Positions 26,260 to 36,116 are shown, numbered from the stretch's first letter. The stretch is DNA of 64,000 nt from Liberibacter brunswickensis (GCF_036858155.1 NZ_JAAEJX010000008.1:8241-72240), one strand, 5' to 3'. The notes: generated by a model not told the origin, from the letters alone. Program-made: numbers and translations.

Positions 26260-27462
26260 TTACTGTAAAGAATAACAGAATCTTTTAATACGCATGCATG
26301 CCTCTTTTAAAATAGAATCAGATGTAGCGTAAGAAATACGTATACTTGGACCATAACCAAAAGCAGAACCATGCACTACAGCAACATGTTCTTCTTCTAA
26401 CAGTTCATTTACAAAATCTAGATCGTCTTTTATAATATTTCCAGAAGGAGCTCTTTTCCCAATCAAATCATTAATAGAAGGATATAAATAAAAAGCACCA
26501 TCAGGGACAATACAACTTATACCTGGAGTTCCTTTCAATTCGGATATGCATAAATCACGACGAAATTCAAAAATATTTCTGTTTTTAAAAACAAAATCTT
26601 TTGAACCATTAAGGGCTTCAACAGCAGCCCACTGTGCTATAGAACAAGCCCCTGAAGTCTGCTGTCCTTGCAGAATGGTCATTGAATTAATCAAATCTAA
26701 CATACCAGCAGCATAACCAATTCTCAAACCTGTCATTGCATATGCCTTAGATACACCATTAACAACAAGGGTACGCCCATATAAATCTGGCTCAACATTT
26801 ACAATATTTTTAAACTGACAATTACTATAAATAATATGTTCATAAATATCGTCTGATATAATATAAACATGTGGATTTCTAATCAAAACATCTGCTAAAG
26901 CTTTTAATATATTTTTAGAATATACCGCACCTGAGGGATTTGAAGGAGAATTTAGAATCAACCATTTTGTTTTTCTCGTAATAGCTTTCTCAAGCTCCTC
27001 TGGAGAAATTTGAAAATTGTCACTTTGTTGAGTATCAATAAAAACAGGTGTACCCCCACAAAGCTCTACCATGTCAGGATACGAAACCCAATAAGGCTTA
27101 GGTATTAATACTTCATCACCCGCATTAATAGTGGCCATAAGAGCGTTAAAAATTACATGCTTAGCTCCAGTACCTACTATGATCTGATTTGTATTATAGT
27201 TAAGATTATTATCTTTTTTAAATTTTTCAACTATTGCTTCACGAAGATGATGTATACCAGCCACGGCAGTATACTTTGTCTCGCCTCTCTCCATGGCACG
27301 CACTACAGCATACTTAATGTTCTCGGGCATACTAAAGTCTGGCTCCCCTGCCGTAAGGCTTAATACTTCAATACCCCTAGAGCATAAATCGCGCGCCTTT
27401 TGAGATGCAACAATAGTAGCAGAAGGTTTTACACGAAGGAGAATATTAGAAATAAATGTCAT
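26260..27462 (-). CDS. aatA: aspartate aminotransferase, class I (AAT subgroup I-gamma type)
   Basis: PLP enzyme that converts aspartate and 2-oxoglutarate to oxaloacetate and glutamate. The PLP lysine is K239 in NGVSKAYAMTG, the NSPSNPSG motif is at 171-178 and SDDIYEHI near 203-210. The 400-residue length and the N-terminus (RVKPSATIVASQKARDL) match the rhizobial AatA. Related enzymes can also accept prephenate, so a role in aromatic synthesis is possible. It lies downstream of the two tRNA genes on the same strand. Confidence 0.92.
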   Translation of the reverse strand: MTFISNILLRVKPSATIVASQKARDLCSRGIEVLSLTAGEPDFSMPENIKYAVVRAMERGETKYTAVAGIHHLREAIVEKFKKDNNLNYNTNQIIVGTGAKHVIFNALMATINAGDEVLIPKPYWVSYPDMVELCGGTPVFIDTQQSDNFQISPEELEKAITRKTKWLILNSPSNPSGAVYSKNILKALADVLIRNPHVYIISDDIYEHIIYSNCQFKNIVNVEPDLYGRTLVVNGVSKAYAMTGLRIGYAAGMLDLINSMTILQGQQTSGACSIAQWAAVEALNGSKDFVFKNRNIFEFRRDLCISELKGTPGISCIVPDGAFYLYPSINDLIGKRAPSGNIIKDDLDFVNELLEEEHVAVVHGSAFGYGPSIRISYATSDSILKEACMRIKRFCYSLQ

Positions 27463-27561
27463 ATTTATTTCATTCCTATTATAATCATCATAAATACCAA
27501 GAAAAGGAGAAAACGCTATTTATAAATAGAATTCAATCCCCATCCTAGAACAAGAAAACAC

Positions 27562-27635
27562 TGGAGCGGGTAGCGGGAATCGAACCCGCATACTCAGCTT
27601 GGAAGGCTGCTACTCTACCATTGAGTTATACCCGC
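27562..27635 (-). tRNA. tRNA-Gly (anticodon TCC)
   Basis: Minus-strand cloverleaf: acceptor GCGGGTA/TACCCGC, anticodon loop CTTCCAA giving TCC, T-loop GGTTCGATTCC, discriminator T and encoded CCA. It lies 19 bp after tRNA-Tyr, from the same transcript. Confidence 0.97.
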
Positions 27636-27654
27636 ACATAAAAGAAAAATAATT

Positions 27655-27739
27655 TGGTGGAGGGAGTCGGATTTGAACCGACGTAGGATAAACCAACGGA
27701 TTTACAGTCCGCCCCCTTTAACCACTCGGGCATCCCTCC
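27655..27739 (-). tRNA. tRNA-Tyr (anticodon GTA)
   Basis: Minus-strand class II tRNA with a long variable arm: acceptor GGAGGGA/TCCCTCC, anticodon loop with GTA (GGACTGTAAATCC), T-loop GGTTCGAATCC, discriminator A and encoded CCA. Confidence 0.97.
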
Positions 27740-27767
27740 TATACAAAATTTTTCGTAATGCAATATC

Positions 27768-27796
27768 CTTATGACTTCTAAGTTCATAACTGTCAA
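27768..27796 (-). promoter_or_regulatory. promoter of the tRNA-Tyr/tRNA-Gly unit
   Basis: On the minus strand TTGACA, a 17-nt spacer and CATAAG, ending 28 nt before the tRNA-Tyr 5' end. The perfect -35 and the position make it likely. Confidence 0.6.
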
Positions 27797-27928
27797 GACA
27801 GCATATAAAAATGATCAAATTCTTATTTGTACAACATACAAATATCCACTAAATCCATACTAAAATAAATCTATAATATAAAAGTATGCTAGCCTTAGTA
27901 AAAAAATAATTTAAAGGAAAATAAAACT

Positions 27929-28777
27929 ATGGACATAATATCAAAAAAAAATCCTGAGAGCACTTCTTCTCCAAAAGACTCACACTATGCAAAACTGAGA
28001 AGAAATTACCGTGATCTAAAAAAAATGAAATCATTCAATAAAAAAGATCAATACTCATCACCAAAAGAAAATCTATTCCTATATGGCATTCATACAGTAA
28101 AATCGGCACTCAACAATCCTCAAAGGAAAATATTTCAATTACTAGTAACAGAGAATGCTCTAACACGTTTAGATTGGGATAAAAATTTATCCTATTCGTT
28201 TCCTGTTAAGATAGTATCACCAAAAATAATAGACCAATTTGTTGGAAGAGAATCTGCTCATCAAGGAATAGCCTTAGAAACATCCCCATTACTACCTCCA
28301 GCACTTGACATAATACAAAATAGCCAGTTACTCATCATATTAGATCATGTAAACGACCCTCATAATATAGGTGCAATATTACGATCAGCTGTCGCATTTG
28401 GATGTGATGGTATTATTACAACAAAACGATATAGCCCTACTGAATCAGCTGTACTTGCTAAATCTGCATCAGGCGCATTCGAGCATATTCCATACATTAG
28501 AATTGGCAATCTAACTGATGCTTTAGAAAAAATTCATTCCTGGGGATTCCAAACGATAGGACTCTCTTCCGATAGCAAAGAACCATTAGAAAAAGAAATA
28601 AAAAAAGGAAAAACAGCTCTTATTTTAGGAGCAGAAGGAAAAGGTTTGCGCAAAAAAACTCAAGAAACTGCAACTTCTATGGCTCACCTAAATATGCCTG
28701 GCATAATAAAATCTCTAAATGTATCAAACGCTGCAGCTGTTGCCCTTTATATAACACAAAAACAATTTACCACATAA
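27929..28777 (+). CDS. rlmB: 23S rRNA 2'-O-methyltransferase, TrmH/SpoU family (RlmB-like)
   Basis: 282 residues: a polar basic N-terminal tail, an rRNA substrate-binding domain (about 50-125, FLYGIHTVKSALNN) and a SPOUT methyltransferase domain with the three knot motifs NDPHNIGAILRSA, LGAEGKGLR and IKSLNVSNAAAVALY. In E. coli RlmB methylates G2251 of 23S rRNA. In Rhizobiales I recall this gene next to tRNA-Tyr and tRNA-Gly, as here, although here they are divergent. An AAAGGA ribosome site precedes the ATG. Confidence 0.92.
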   Translation: MDIISKKNPESTSSPKDSHYAKLRRNYRDLKKMKSFNKKDQYSSPKENLFLYGIHTVKSALNNPQRKIFQLLVTENALTRLDWDKNLSYSFPVKIVSPKIIDQFVGRESAHQGIALETSPLLPPALDIIQNSQLLIILDHVNDPHNIGAILRSAVAFGCDGIITTKRYSPTESAVLAKSASGAFEHIPYIRIGNLTDALEKIHSWGFQTIGLSSDSKEPLEKEIKKGKTALILGAEGKGLRKKTQETATSMAHLNMPGIIKSLNVSNAAAVALYITQKQFTT

Positions 28778-29093
28778 AAATATAATTTGTATTCTACATT
28801 ACTATTATAATTCTTAATATAAATAAGTGTTAATTTATATATTTCTTAAAAATATTTTAAATAATTATTTTAAGATCGTTTTATTATCTTATTTATCATA
28901 TGATTAGGAATATATATAATACACAAATAACAATTGCTAACATTACTAAAAATATAAATTTTATTTTGTTTAGATTTAAAAAATAATCATGTGAAAGCTT
29001 CTTACTACATAAAATAAAGTTTACAACTAAAGAATATAAAAGCTCATAATCAATAATAGAGTGTATGTATTACAGTTAAAAAGAGAGCATTAT
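28778..29093. other. AT-rich spacer upstream of hemA
   Basis: About 315 bp, no gene or clear promoter recognised. Confidence 0.45.
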
Positions 29094-30299
29094 ATGGATT
29101 TCGAAAAATTTTTCAAAGATCAAATTGACTATTTACATTATGAAAAACGATATCGTGTTTTTACAGAACTTGCATATGAAGAATGTAATTTTCCTTATGC
29201 AATTTATAATTCATCCGAAGGATCAAAAAAAGTAACTATATGGTGTTCCAATGATTATCTTGGAATGGGGAAAAATCCAATTGTCATAGATAATGCTAAA
29301 AAATCCTTTGAAAAATGTGGTATTGGAGCAGGAGGAACACGAAATATTGCAGGAACAAATTACTATCATGTTATGCTAGAAAAAGAATTAGCAGATCTTC
29401 ATGGAAAAAAATCTTCTCTTGTATTTAATTCTGGATATATTGCAAACTGGGCAACGATAGGAACACTTTGCTCTAAGATTCAAGACATCGTATGCTTTTC
29501 AGATTCTAATAATCATGCTTCTATTATTGAAGGTATTAGTAAAGCACGGTGTAAAAAAGTTATATGGGCTCATAATGACCTTGAAGATCTAGAAAAAAAA
29601 CTTGCTAAAACTAGCCGTTCTACACCTAAAATTATCATATTTGAATCTGTTTACTCAATGAGTGGGAATATAGCTCCTATTAAAGAAATATGCGATCTTG
29701 CAGATAAATATAACGCAATAACCTATATAGATGAAGTACACGCAGTTGGAATACACGGACCTCTAGGAGCTGGAATAGCTGAACGAGAAGGGGTTATGGA
29801 TCGTATTACAATAATATCAGGAACATTAGCAAAAGGATTTGGTGCATTTGGTGGATACATCGCAGCTTCTGTTAATTTATGCGATTTTATACGCTCTTTT
29901 GCTTCTGGTTTTATTTTTAGCACATCTTTACCGCCAGCTATTGCTAGTGCTGCTATCACTTCAATTCAATATATTAAAAAAAATTATGAAAAACGAAAAA
30001 AATATTTGGAACGCGTAAGAACAATTCGCAAATCTCTTGAGGAAAAGTCCATTCCTTGTATACCTAATGAAAGTCATATTATCCCGATCATGGTTGGAAA
30101 TTCTCAAAAGTGCACATGGATTTCGAATATTTTACTCAAAGATTTTGGCATCTATATACAGCCAATCAACTATCCAACTGTGGCAAAAGGAGAAGAAAGA
30201 TTACGTATAACACTCACTCCTTTACACACCGATTCTGATATAGATCATTTGATTACAAGTATCGAAAATATTTGGAAAAAAATGAACTTATACACCTAA
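29094..30299 (+). CDS. hemA: 5-aminolevulinate synthase
   Basis: First step of haem synthesis by the C4 (Shemin) route: glycine plus succinyl-CoA to 5-aminolevulinate. The PLP lysine is K247 in ISGTLAKGFGAFGG; WCSNDYLGMG (50-59), the glycine-rich GAGGTRNIAGT and YIDEVHAVG are also present. ATG 29094 gives the standard N-terminus MDFEKFFKDQ and 401 residues; an upstream in-frame GTG at 29061 adds residues not usual in the family. GAGAG precedes the ATG. Use of this enzyme in place of glutamyl-tRNA reductase is an alphaproteobacterial trait. Confidence 0.95.
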   Translation: MDFEKFFKDQIDYLHYEKRYRVFTELAYEECNFPYAIYNSSEGSKKVTIWCSNDYLGMGKNPIVIDNAKKSFEKCGIGAGGTRNIAGTNYYHVMLEKELADLHGKKSSLVFNSGYIANWATIGTLCSKIQDIVCFSDSNNHASIIEGISKARCKKVIWAHNDLEDLEKKLAKTSRSTPKIIIFESVYSMSGNIAPIKEICDLADKYNAITYIDEVHAVGIHGPLGAGIAEREGVMDRITIISGTLAKGFGAFGGYIAASVNLCDFIRSFASGFIFSTSLPPAIASAAITSIQYIKKNYEKRKKYLERVRTIRKSLEEKSIPCIPNESHIIPIMVGNSQKCTWISNILLKDFGIYIQPINYPTVAKGEERLRITLTPLHTDSDIDHLITSIENIWKKMNLYT

Positions 30300-30385
30300 T
30301 AATTACGAAAATAAAAACATAATCTACGAATATTTTCATCTGAAACACAATACAAAATCTATTTTAATTCTTAATGAAATATTCA

Positions 30386-32215
30386 TTAAATTGGTAAAGT
30401 AACAGAAAATAACCAAGACGAAATTTCTTTATCATCTATTAATGGAGAGAGAGCAGTATAAACAAGTCTATGGTAATCGTTGAGCCACTTTTTCTCTTTG
30501 CTAGTGAGAAGTTCAACAAGTATTAGATCTCGATTTATAGGACAAAGAGTAATAGTGTCGAATCCAATCATAGGAAGTTCCTCCTCATTAGTTCTTACTA
30601 AAGAAGTAACACAAAGAACATTCTCAATACGAATGCCAAAATCATCACGCCTATAGTAACCAGGTTCATTCGAAATAATCATACCCTCTCGAAGAGGTTC
30701 TTGATTCATTTTAGAAATTCCTTGAGGTCCTTCATGAACAGGTAAAAAAGAGCCAATACCATGCCCAACTCCATGGGCAAAATCCGCACCTGCTTCCCAT
30801 AGAAAAATACGTGCCAGAATATCAAGATCACATCCCCTTGTCCCCTGAGGAAATATTACAGTGGAAACAGATATCATGCCTTTTAATACCAATGTAAAAT
30901 AGTACTTCTTTTCATAATCTACATTACCAATAGCTATTGTTCTTGTAATATCAGTAGTTCCATTTACGTATTGCGCACCTGAATCTAATAACAATAATTC
31001 ACCTTTTTGCAATAAACGATTACTTTTTGTAGTTACATGGTAATGGATAATAGCGGCATGTAAACCAGAAGCAGCTATCGTATTAAACGCAATGTCACGA
31101 AGAGGATTGTACATCTTACAACCTATTTCTTCGCGGCAACTTTCTAATTTATTAACAATATCAATTTCACTAATTTTCTCCAAATTATGACGATCAAACC
31201 AAAAAAGAAAATAAACCATCGCAACGCCATCTTGAATATGCGCATCTTTCATACCTTTAATTTCAACTTTGTTTTTAATAGCACGTAACAAAGAAGATGG
31301 ATCCGAACCTTCGACTATCACACCATTTTCTTGAACAATAATCTTGAAAAGTCTGTAAGGAATCCATTTAGGATCTATAAAAATAGGCATATTTGTTCGA
31401 GATAAAGAAATAAGATGTGAATCAATCATATCAATATCTAATACAACAGCTACATCATATAGTGATGCTTTCAATTCTTCATTAATATACTGTTTACAGA
31501 AAAAAATTTCAGCTTTGCCATTATCATAAATTATAGCTCTAGATAATGGATATGGTGAACACTGAACATCAAAACCACGAATATTAAAAATCCAAGCAAT
31601 AGAAGAAGGATCACATATAACAACTGCTGTTACTTTCTTTTTATGAAGAATCTTACAAATATCACGTATCTTTTCTTTAGACTTCACCCCTGCATATTCC
31701 ATAACTTGCATTTCAATCTTACGATATAATGGATGAGGACGATCTTTCCATAAAGAATCAATGGGATTATATGGAAAATCAACTATTATCCCCCCTATTT
31801 TATCTAATGATTTTTGTATCAAACCTACTTCAAAAGGCGAATGTAAGCGTGAATCCAATCCTAAACGAAGTCCTGCTGAACCATGTGATGATATCCAGTT
31901 ATAAAGAGATTCAACAGCAATATTCTTTATCGTAAATAATTTAGTATCTACTTCTTGCTCTACTTGAATGATGTAACGTCCATCTATAAAAATAAAAGCT
32001 TCTTCGCGCAATATAATAGCTATCCCTGATGATCCCGTAAAACCAGAAATCCAAGCAAGCCTTTCAGAACCTTTATCTACAAACTCGCCCCTATATTCAT
32101 CTGCACGAGGAACAAGAAATGCATCTATATCCAATGAATCAAAATAACATCGAAGATTGTGGACTCTTTCAAATGTTTTGCGGGAAGATGATTGAACATC
32201 AAAAGACTGAAACAT
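30386..32215 (-). CDS. pepP: Xaa-Pro aminopeptidase, M24B family (long, P-type)
   Basis: A 609-residue metallopeptidase that removes N-terminal residues before proline. It has two creatinase-like N-terminal domains (about 15-320), then a pita-bread catalytic domain with the metal ligands: two aspartates in LLLDSGAQYVNGTTDITRT, His in GVGHGIG, Glu in NEPGYY and Glu in IRIENVL. A short C-terminal domain follows. This three-domain layout resembles eukaryotic cytosolic aminopeptidase P and is common in Rhizobiales. It is divergent from the ftsK gene across a 620-bp spacer. Confidence 0.9.
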   Translation of the reverse strand: MFQSFDVQSSSRKTFERVHNLRCYFDSLDIDAFLVPRADEYRGEFVDKGSERLAWISGFTGSSGIAIILREEAFIFIDGRYIIQVEQEVDTKLFTIKNIAVESLYNWISSHGSAGLRLGLDSRLHSPFEVGLIQKSLDKIGGIIVDFPYNPIDSLWKDRPHPLYRKIEMQVMEYAGVKSKEKIRDICKILHKKKVTAVVICDPSSIAWIFNIRGFDVQCSPYPLSRAIIYDNGKAEIFFCKQYINEELKASLYDVAVVLDIDMIDSHLISLSRTNMPIFIDPKWIPYRLFKIIVQENGVIVEGSDPSSLLRAIKNKVEIKGMKDAHIQDGVAMVYFLFWFDRHNLEKISEIDIVNKLESCREEIGCKMYNPLRDIAFNTIAASGLHAAIIHYHVTTKSNRLLQKGELLLLDSGAQYVNGTTDITRTIAIGNVDYEKKYYFTLVLKGMISVSTVIFPQGTRGCDLDILARIFLWEAGADFAHGVGHGIGSFLPVHEGPQGISKMNQEPLREGMIISNEPGYYRRDDFGIRIENVLCVTSLVRTNEEELPMIGFDTITLCPINRDLILVELLTSKEKKWLNDYHRLVYTALSPLIDDKEISSWLFSVTLPI

Positions 32216-32336
32216 ATTTTTCCTACCGAATTTATTTAATAATCTCTATAAGAACAAAAAAATATTGTACGGAAAATTCATACAAAACATTGCTAATAAA
32301 TAAAATCAACCATTGATGTACAAACAATTCCTTAAC

Positions 32337-32350
32337 TTGTTCGGGAACAA
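32337..32350. promoter_or_regulatory. 14-bp operator-like palindrome upstream of pepP
   Basis: TTGTTC-GG-GAACAA lies about 120 bp upstream of the pepP ATG. It is not the alphaproteobacterial LexA box, which is a GTTC-N7-GTTC direct repeat. The regulator is unknown. Confidence 0.4.
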
Positions 32351-32642
32351 AATTGATAGTATCATTGATAAAGTTCCTTGATTAATAAATTTATCATCAA
32401 ACCATCTTAACTTAGTACCAATCTATCGTATCTACTACATATCAATATAAAAATTTTATTTTTGAGATAATATTTGATTATATTTTTCATTGTTACCTAA
32501 AAACATAATGCGATTTTTGTATATTTCGGAATACTACCGATAAATTACTTTCTTCTTATCTCTAATTTCTAATTATTCTATCAATAGAAATAATATGTAA
32601 TAAAAATGTTGTTTATAGATACTTTGCTTAATAATTTTTTTA

Positions 32643-32706
32643 TTCCTTAAAATCCATTGAAAATGAATTTTAAGGAAAATAAACATCAATCTTTCATACA
32701 TGAAAG
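32643..32706. repeat. two hairpins upstream of ftsK
   Basis: TTCCTTAAAATCCATT (32643-32658) pairs with AATGAATTTTAAGGAA (32662-32677): 15 of 16 pairs around a GAA loop. Then CTTTCAT/ATGAAAG (32691-32706). Neither is followed by a T-run on either strand, so they are not typical terminators. Confidence 0.55.
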
Positions 32707-32838
32707 TTACTTTTCCCAAAATAATATAGACCATAAAGTGTTATAAATTTAAATAATTATATTTCATTTCGGAAGTAAATTATTAACTGATTTTTACTAT
32801 TGTTATCTGGTAAGAGAAAATTAACCGTAGTGGCAAAC

Positions 32839-35055
32839 ATGAAATTTTCAAATAAAAACAAACCGAATTGGCTAGATGATAAGAAAGATGATCTAAAATC
32901 TTTCCTTCCGCAATGGCACGAGGCATTTCTACTTAGTCCTAACGTACGTTTTACACGTACACCTGAAAATGATCTCAATAGATATCGTAATAGTCATGCA
33001 TCAAAAAAATCAAATGGAAAAAGTTCTATTGATGCTTATATTCAAAAAAAATCTACTGAGGAATCTCTTAACTCTACTAGCTCTCTAGCTCATTTAAAAA
33101 GCGAATTTATGATGAGAAGAAATGTTATTGAAGATAAACCCAATCCAGAAAATAAGTCTTGCAAGTTACATCTTGTACAAGAAAACTTATCTTATCCTGA
33201 TGAAGAGGTTAAAAAAGAGAACATTATATTATCTTCAAAAGATGTAATAAAATCAGAGATGGCAAAAGATATCCTAAATACAAATCCTGAAATAATTTCT
33301 TGGCTATCAGATTTTGCTTTTTTTGAAGGATTATACACGTCATCTAATTCTATTCTATCATTAAATGATAATCAGCAACATATATTATCTCAAAGCAATG
33401 AATCAAATAATGCAGAGATCATTCCACATATGTTTAAAAAACAAGATGACTTCTATAATCAAAAAACAAAGAATAATCATTATTATAACGATAGTATAAG
33501 TTATAAAAAAGAGGAATATCCTATCAAAACTCTCCATAATCTATCTTCATATTATAAAGAAAATACTGATGATATTTTTCAGAAAACTTCAAAAAAAGTT
33601 GCTGCCAGACAAGGACAATATGAACAACCATGTTCATCTTTTCTGCATACACACTCGAATATGAACTTGCAAAAAATAACTCCTGAATATTTGAAAAAAA
33701 ACGCTGGATTTCTAGAAAACATCTTAGAAGAATTCGGAATTAAAGGAGAAATTATCAATGCAAATCCTGGCCCTGTAGTAACCTTATATGAATTTGAACC
33801 AGCGCCAGGCATCAAGTCCTCTAGAGTTATATCATTAGCAGATGACATCGCGCGTTCTATGTATTCTTTATCTGCTCGTGTTGCGGTTATCCCTAAGCGT
33901 AATGCCATAGGAATTGAACTTCCAAATGAGACTAGAGAAACTCTTTACCTTCGTCAAATAATCGAATCTGAATCTTTCTCAAATTCTAAAGCTAATCTAC
34001 CTTTATGCCTTGGAAAAACAATCGGCGGAGAATCTGTCATAGCCGATCTAGCGAATATGCCTCATATACTTGTCGCAGGAACTACTGGATCTGGAAAATC
34101 CGTTGCTATCAATACAATGATTATTTCTTTGCTATATCGTCTACATCCTGATGAATGTCGAATGATAATGGTAGATCCTAAAATGTTAGAATTATCAGTT
34201 TATGATGGCATCCCTCATCTTCTTACTCCTGTTGTTACAGATTCTAAAAAAGCTGTACTGGCATTGAAATGGGCAGTACGTGAGATGGAAGATCGATATC
34301 TAAAAATGTCTCAGCTTTCTGTGCGTAATATTAAAAGCTACAATGAACGTATTTCTAAAATGAATACCCCAAAATTACAAGAAAACGATCATATTAAACC
34401 TATGCCTTATATTGTCATTATAGTTGATGAGATGGCAGATTTGATGATGGTTGCTGGAAAAGAAATTGAAGGAGCAATTCAAAGGTTAGCACAAATGGCA
34501 AGAGCCGCAGGCATCCACTTAATTATGGCTACACAAAGACCTTCAGTAGATGTGATCACTGGTACAATTAAAGCAAATTTCCCAATAAGAATTTCTTTTC
34601 AAGTAACTTCAAAGATTGATAGTCGCACAATATTAGGAGAGCATGGTGCTGAACAACTTCTTGGACAAGGAGATATGCTTTACATGTCAGGAGGAGGACG
34701 TATCCAGCGCGTACACGGCCCTCTAGTATCTGAAATTGAAATTGAAAAAATTGTTCAACATTTAAAAAAGCAAGGAAGTCCTGAATATCTTAATACTGTT
34801 ACCGCCAACGCTGATAAGAACAAAAATAATTTTGATTCTGATGCAAAAAAAGAGCGTTCCGATCTATACGAAAAAGCAGTAGATCTCGTAATAGATAATC
34901 AACGTTGTTCAACTTCTTTTATACAACGTCGACTACAAATTGGATATAATCGCGCTGCATTGTTAGTTGAACGTATGGAACAAGAAGGATTAATAAGCAA
35001 GGCAGATCATGTTGGAAAAAGAAATGTTTTTTCTGAAAAATTCATCTCAAAATGA
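32839..35055 (+). CDS. ftsK: FtsK/SpoIIIE-type DNA translocase lacking a visible membrane domain
   Basis: DNA-pumping ATPase that segregates chromosome termini at division. The motor domain carries Walker A GTTGSGKS (residues 414-421 from ATG 32839) and Walker B IVIIVDEMADLMM, and the C-terminus is a winged-helix gamma domain (IQRRLQIGYNRAALLVERME) that reads KOPS/SRS sequences. The first 280 residues are polar and rich in Asn, Lys and Ser, with no hydrophobic helix, unlike canonical FtsK with four N-terminal membrane segments. In-frame TTG 32800 and GTG 32830 are alternative starts and do not add a membrane domain. Rhizobia often carry a second, soluble FtsK; this may be that paralogue. Confidence 0.88.
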   Translation: MKFSNKNKPNWLDDKKDDLKSFLPQWHEAFLLSPNVRFTRTPENDLNRYRNSHASKKSNGKSSIDAYIQKKSTEESLNSTSSLAHLKSEFMMRRNVIEDKPNPENKSCKLHLVQENLSYPDEEVKKENIILSSKDVIKSEMAKDILNTNPEIISWLSDFAFFEGLYTSSNSILSLNDNQQHILSQSNESNNAEIIPHMFKKQDDFYNQKTKNNHYYNDSISYKKEEYPIKTLHNLSSYYKENTDDIFQKTSKKVAARQGQYEQPCSSFLHTHSNMNLQKITPEYLKKNAGFLENILEEFGIKGEIINANPGPVVTLYEFEPAPGIKSSRVISLADDIARSMYSLSARVAVIPKRNAIGIELPNETRETLYLRQIIESESFSNSKANLPLCLGKTIGGESVIADLANMPHILVAGTTGSGKSVAINTMIISLLYRLHPDECRMIMVDPKMLELSVYDGIPHLLTPVVTDSKKAVLALKWAVREMEDRYLKMSQLSVRNIKSYNERISKMNTPKLQENDHIKPMPYIVIIVDEMADLMMVAGKEIEGAIQRLAQMARAAGIHLIMATQRPSVDVITGTIKANFPIRISFQVTSKIDSRTILGEHGAEQLLGQGDMLYMSGGGRIQRVHGPLVSEIEIEKIVQHLKKQGSPEYLNTVTANADKNKNNFDSDAKKERSDLYEKAVDLVIDNQRCSTSFIQRRLQIGYNRAALLVERMEQEGLISKADHVGKRNVFSEKFISK

Positions 35056-35364
35056 TATAATTATCCTATAAAAACCAAATATAATATCGTATTATTGAAT
35101 GTAAAAATAACAGAAATTCTATTGAAATAATAATTTTACTACGCTTAAGGAGTTCCCTTTATAAAATTTCTAGTAAACTAATAATCAAATAGTTAAGAAC
35201 TTATAATGATAGTTATGAGTAAAATTAATAATATATATTGCCCAATAATATTATTTGTTTTTATAGAACATGAAATAAAAAATCATAGTAGGTTGTATAA
35301 TAAATTTACTACTATCCTAAACATTAAATAATTAGAAATTTTTTAATATTTATTTTCACAAGTA
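35056..35364. other. AT-rich spacer, nothing recognised
   Basis: About 310 bp between ftsK and the LprI-like gene. No coding frame, RNA or terminator is evident. Confidence 0.45.
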
Positions 35365-35763
35365 ATGCAAATGTTTAAAAAAACTATATTTTTAATTACT
35401 ATTACCATAGCATTTCAATCAATGGCCTTTGGTAGTGAAAAAATTTTAAATCAAAAAGAAATGAATAATGATGCAGAAAATACTTATAATATTGCAAAAG
35501 AAGAACTGAAGGTAATGTATGAGAAAGTTCTAAGCAAGATTAAAGATCATCAAAAAGAATTATTTGAAAAATCACAAAATGTATGGAAACAATACAGTGA
35601 TTCTGAATGCAATTTTGCTTCTTTTGGATTCAAAAAAGGATCATCTGTGCCAATGGTTTATGCGAATTGTCTGCATGATCATATCATTAAACGAAACGAG
35701 CGACTAAAATATTACCTTACATGTCCAGAAGGAGATTTAAATTGCCCGTTTATAAATAATTAA
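35365..35763 (+). CDS. secreted LprI/DUF1311-like protein, putative lysozyme inhibitor
   Basis: A 132-residue protein with a Sec signal peptide (FKKTIFLITITIAFQSMAFG, cleavage about residue 23-24). The mature part fits the LprI N-terminal domain (DUF1311): helices with MYEKVLSKIKDHQKELFEKSQNVW read in two parts, then the typical W-x-x-Y-x-D-x-E-C motif (WKQYSDSEC), GSSVPMVYANCLHD and an arginine-bearing last helix. Four cysteines (SEC, ANC, LTC, LNC) may form disulphides. LprI members inhibit host lysozymes or have unknown periplasmic roles. It is a possible exported factor of interest in a host-restricted bacterium; effector status is speculation. Confidence 0.75.
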   Translation: MQMFKKTIFLITITIAFQSMAFGSEKILNQKEMNNDAENTYNIAKEELKVMYEKVLSKIKDHQKELFEKSQNVWKQYSDSECNFASFGFKKGSSVPMVYANCLHDHIIKRNERLKYYLTCPEGDLNCPFINN

Positions 35764-36116
35764 TAATTGGATGGAATTAATTTGTAATGTCATTTGTTTT
35801 ATTTAATTAAAACTGATCTATTTTTTCACTGGTTAGTACGATCAATAATTTTTTCGTAGTTAAGAAGTAGCACAATTTGTAACCTTTAAGTTCAATAATA
35901 GAACGACATATCAAAAAATAAATCGATTACTAAGAAGAACAAGACCCAATCTAAACTTAGAAAAAAATTATTAAAATATCAAATACATATCGCGGATAAG
36001 TAAAAGTTCCAAATATCAAGAAAGAAATATATTGCCAATCTTTATGTTAGAATTAATGTTTAATGCCAAACTTACCTATTAAGTAATGTTGCTCAAACAT
36101 TCAACATCCATACAGA
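35764..36116. other. spacer between convergent genes
   Basis: About 350 bp. No gene seen and no strong terminator hairpin. Confidence 0.45.

Larger units (their letters stand above)
32216..32838. other. 620-bp spacer with three inverted repeats
   Basis: No gene between pepP and ftsK. It contains a 14-bp palindrome TTGTTCGGGAACAA (32337-32350), a long hairpin (32643-32677) and the palindrome CTTTCAT-AC-ATGAAAG (32691-32706). Each is listed separately where useful. Confidence 0.5.

Noticed and set aside
29723..29959. 78-codon minus-strand frame inside hemA with a protein-like composition
   Set aside because: It lies fully within the strongly conserved hemA coding sequence and reflects its codon pattern on the other strand.
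32337..32350. LexA (SOS) box
   Set aside because: The alphaproteobacterial LexA site is GTTC-N7-GTTC; this is a GTTC-GG-GAAC palindrome, and its neighbours are not SOS genes.
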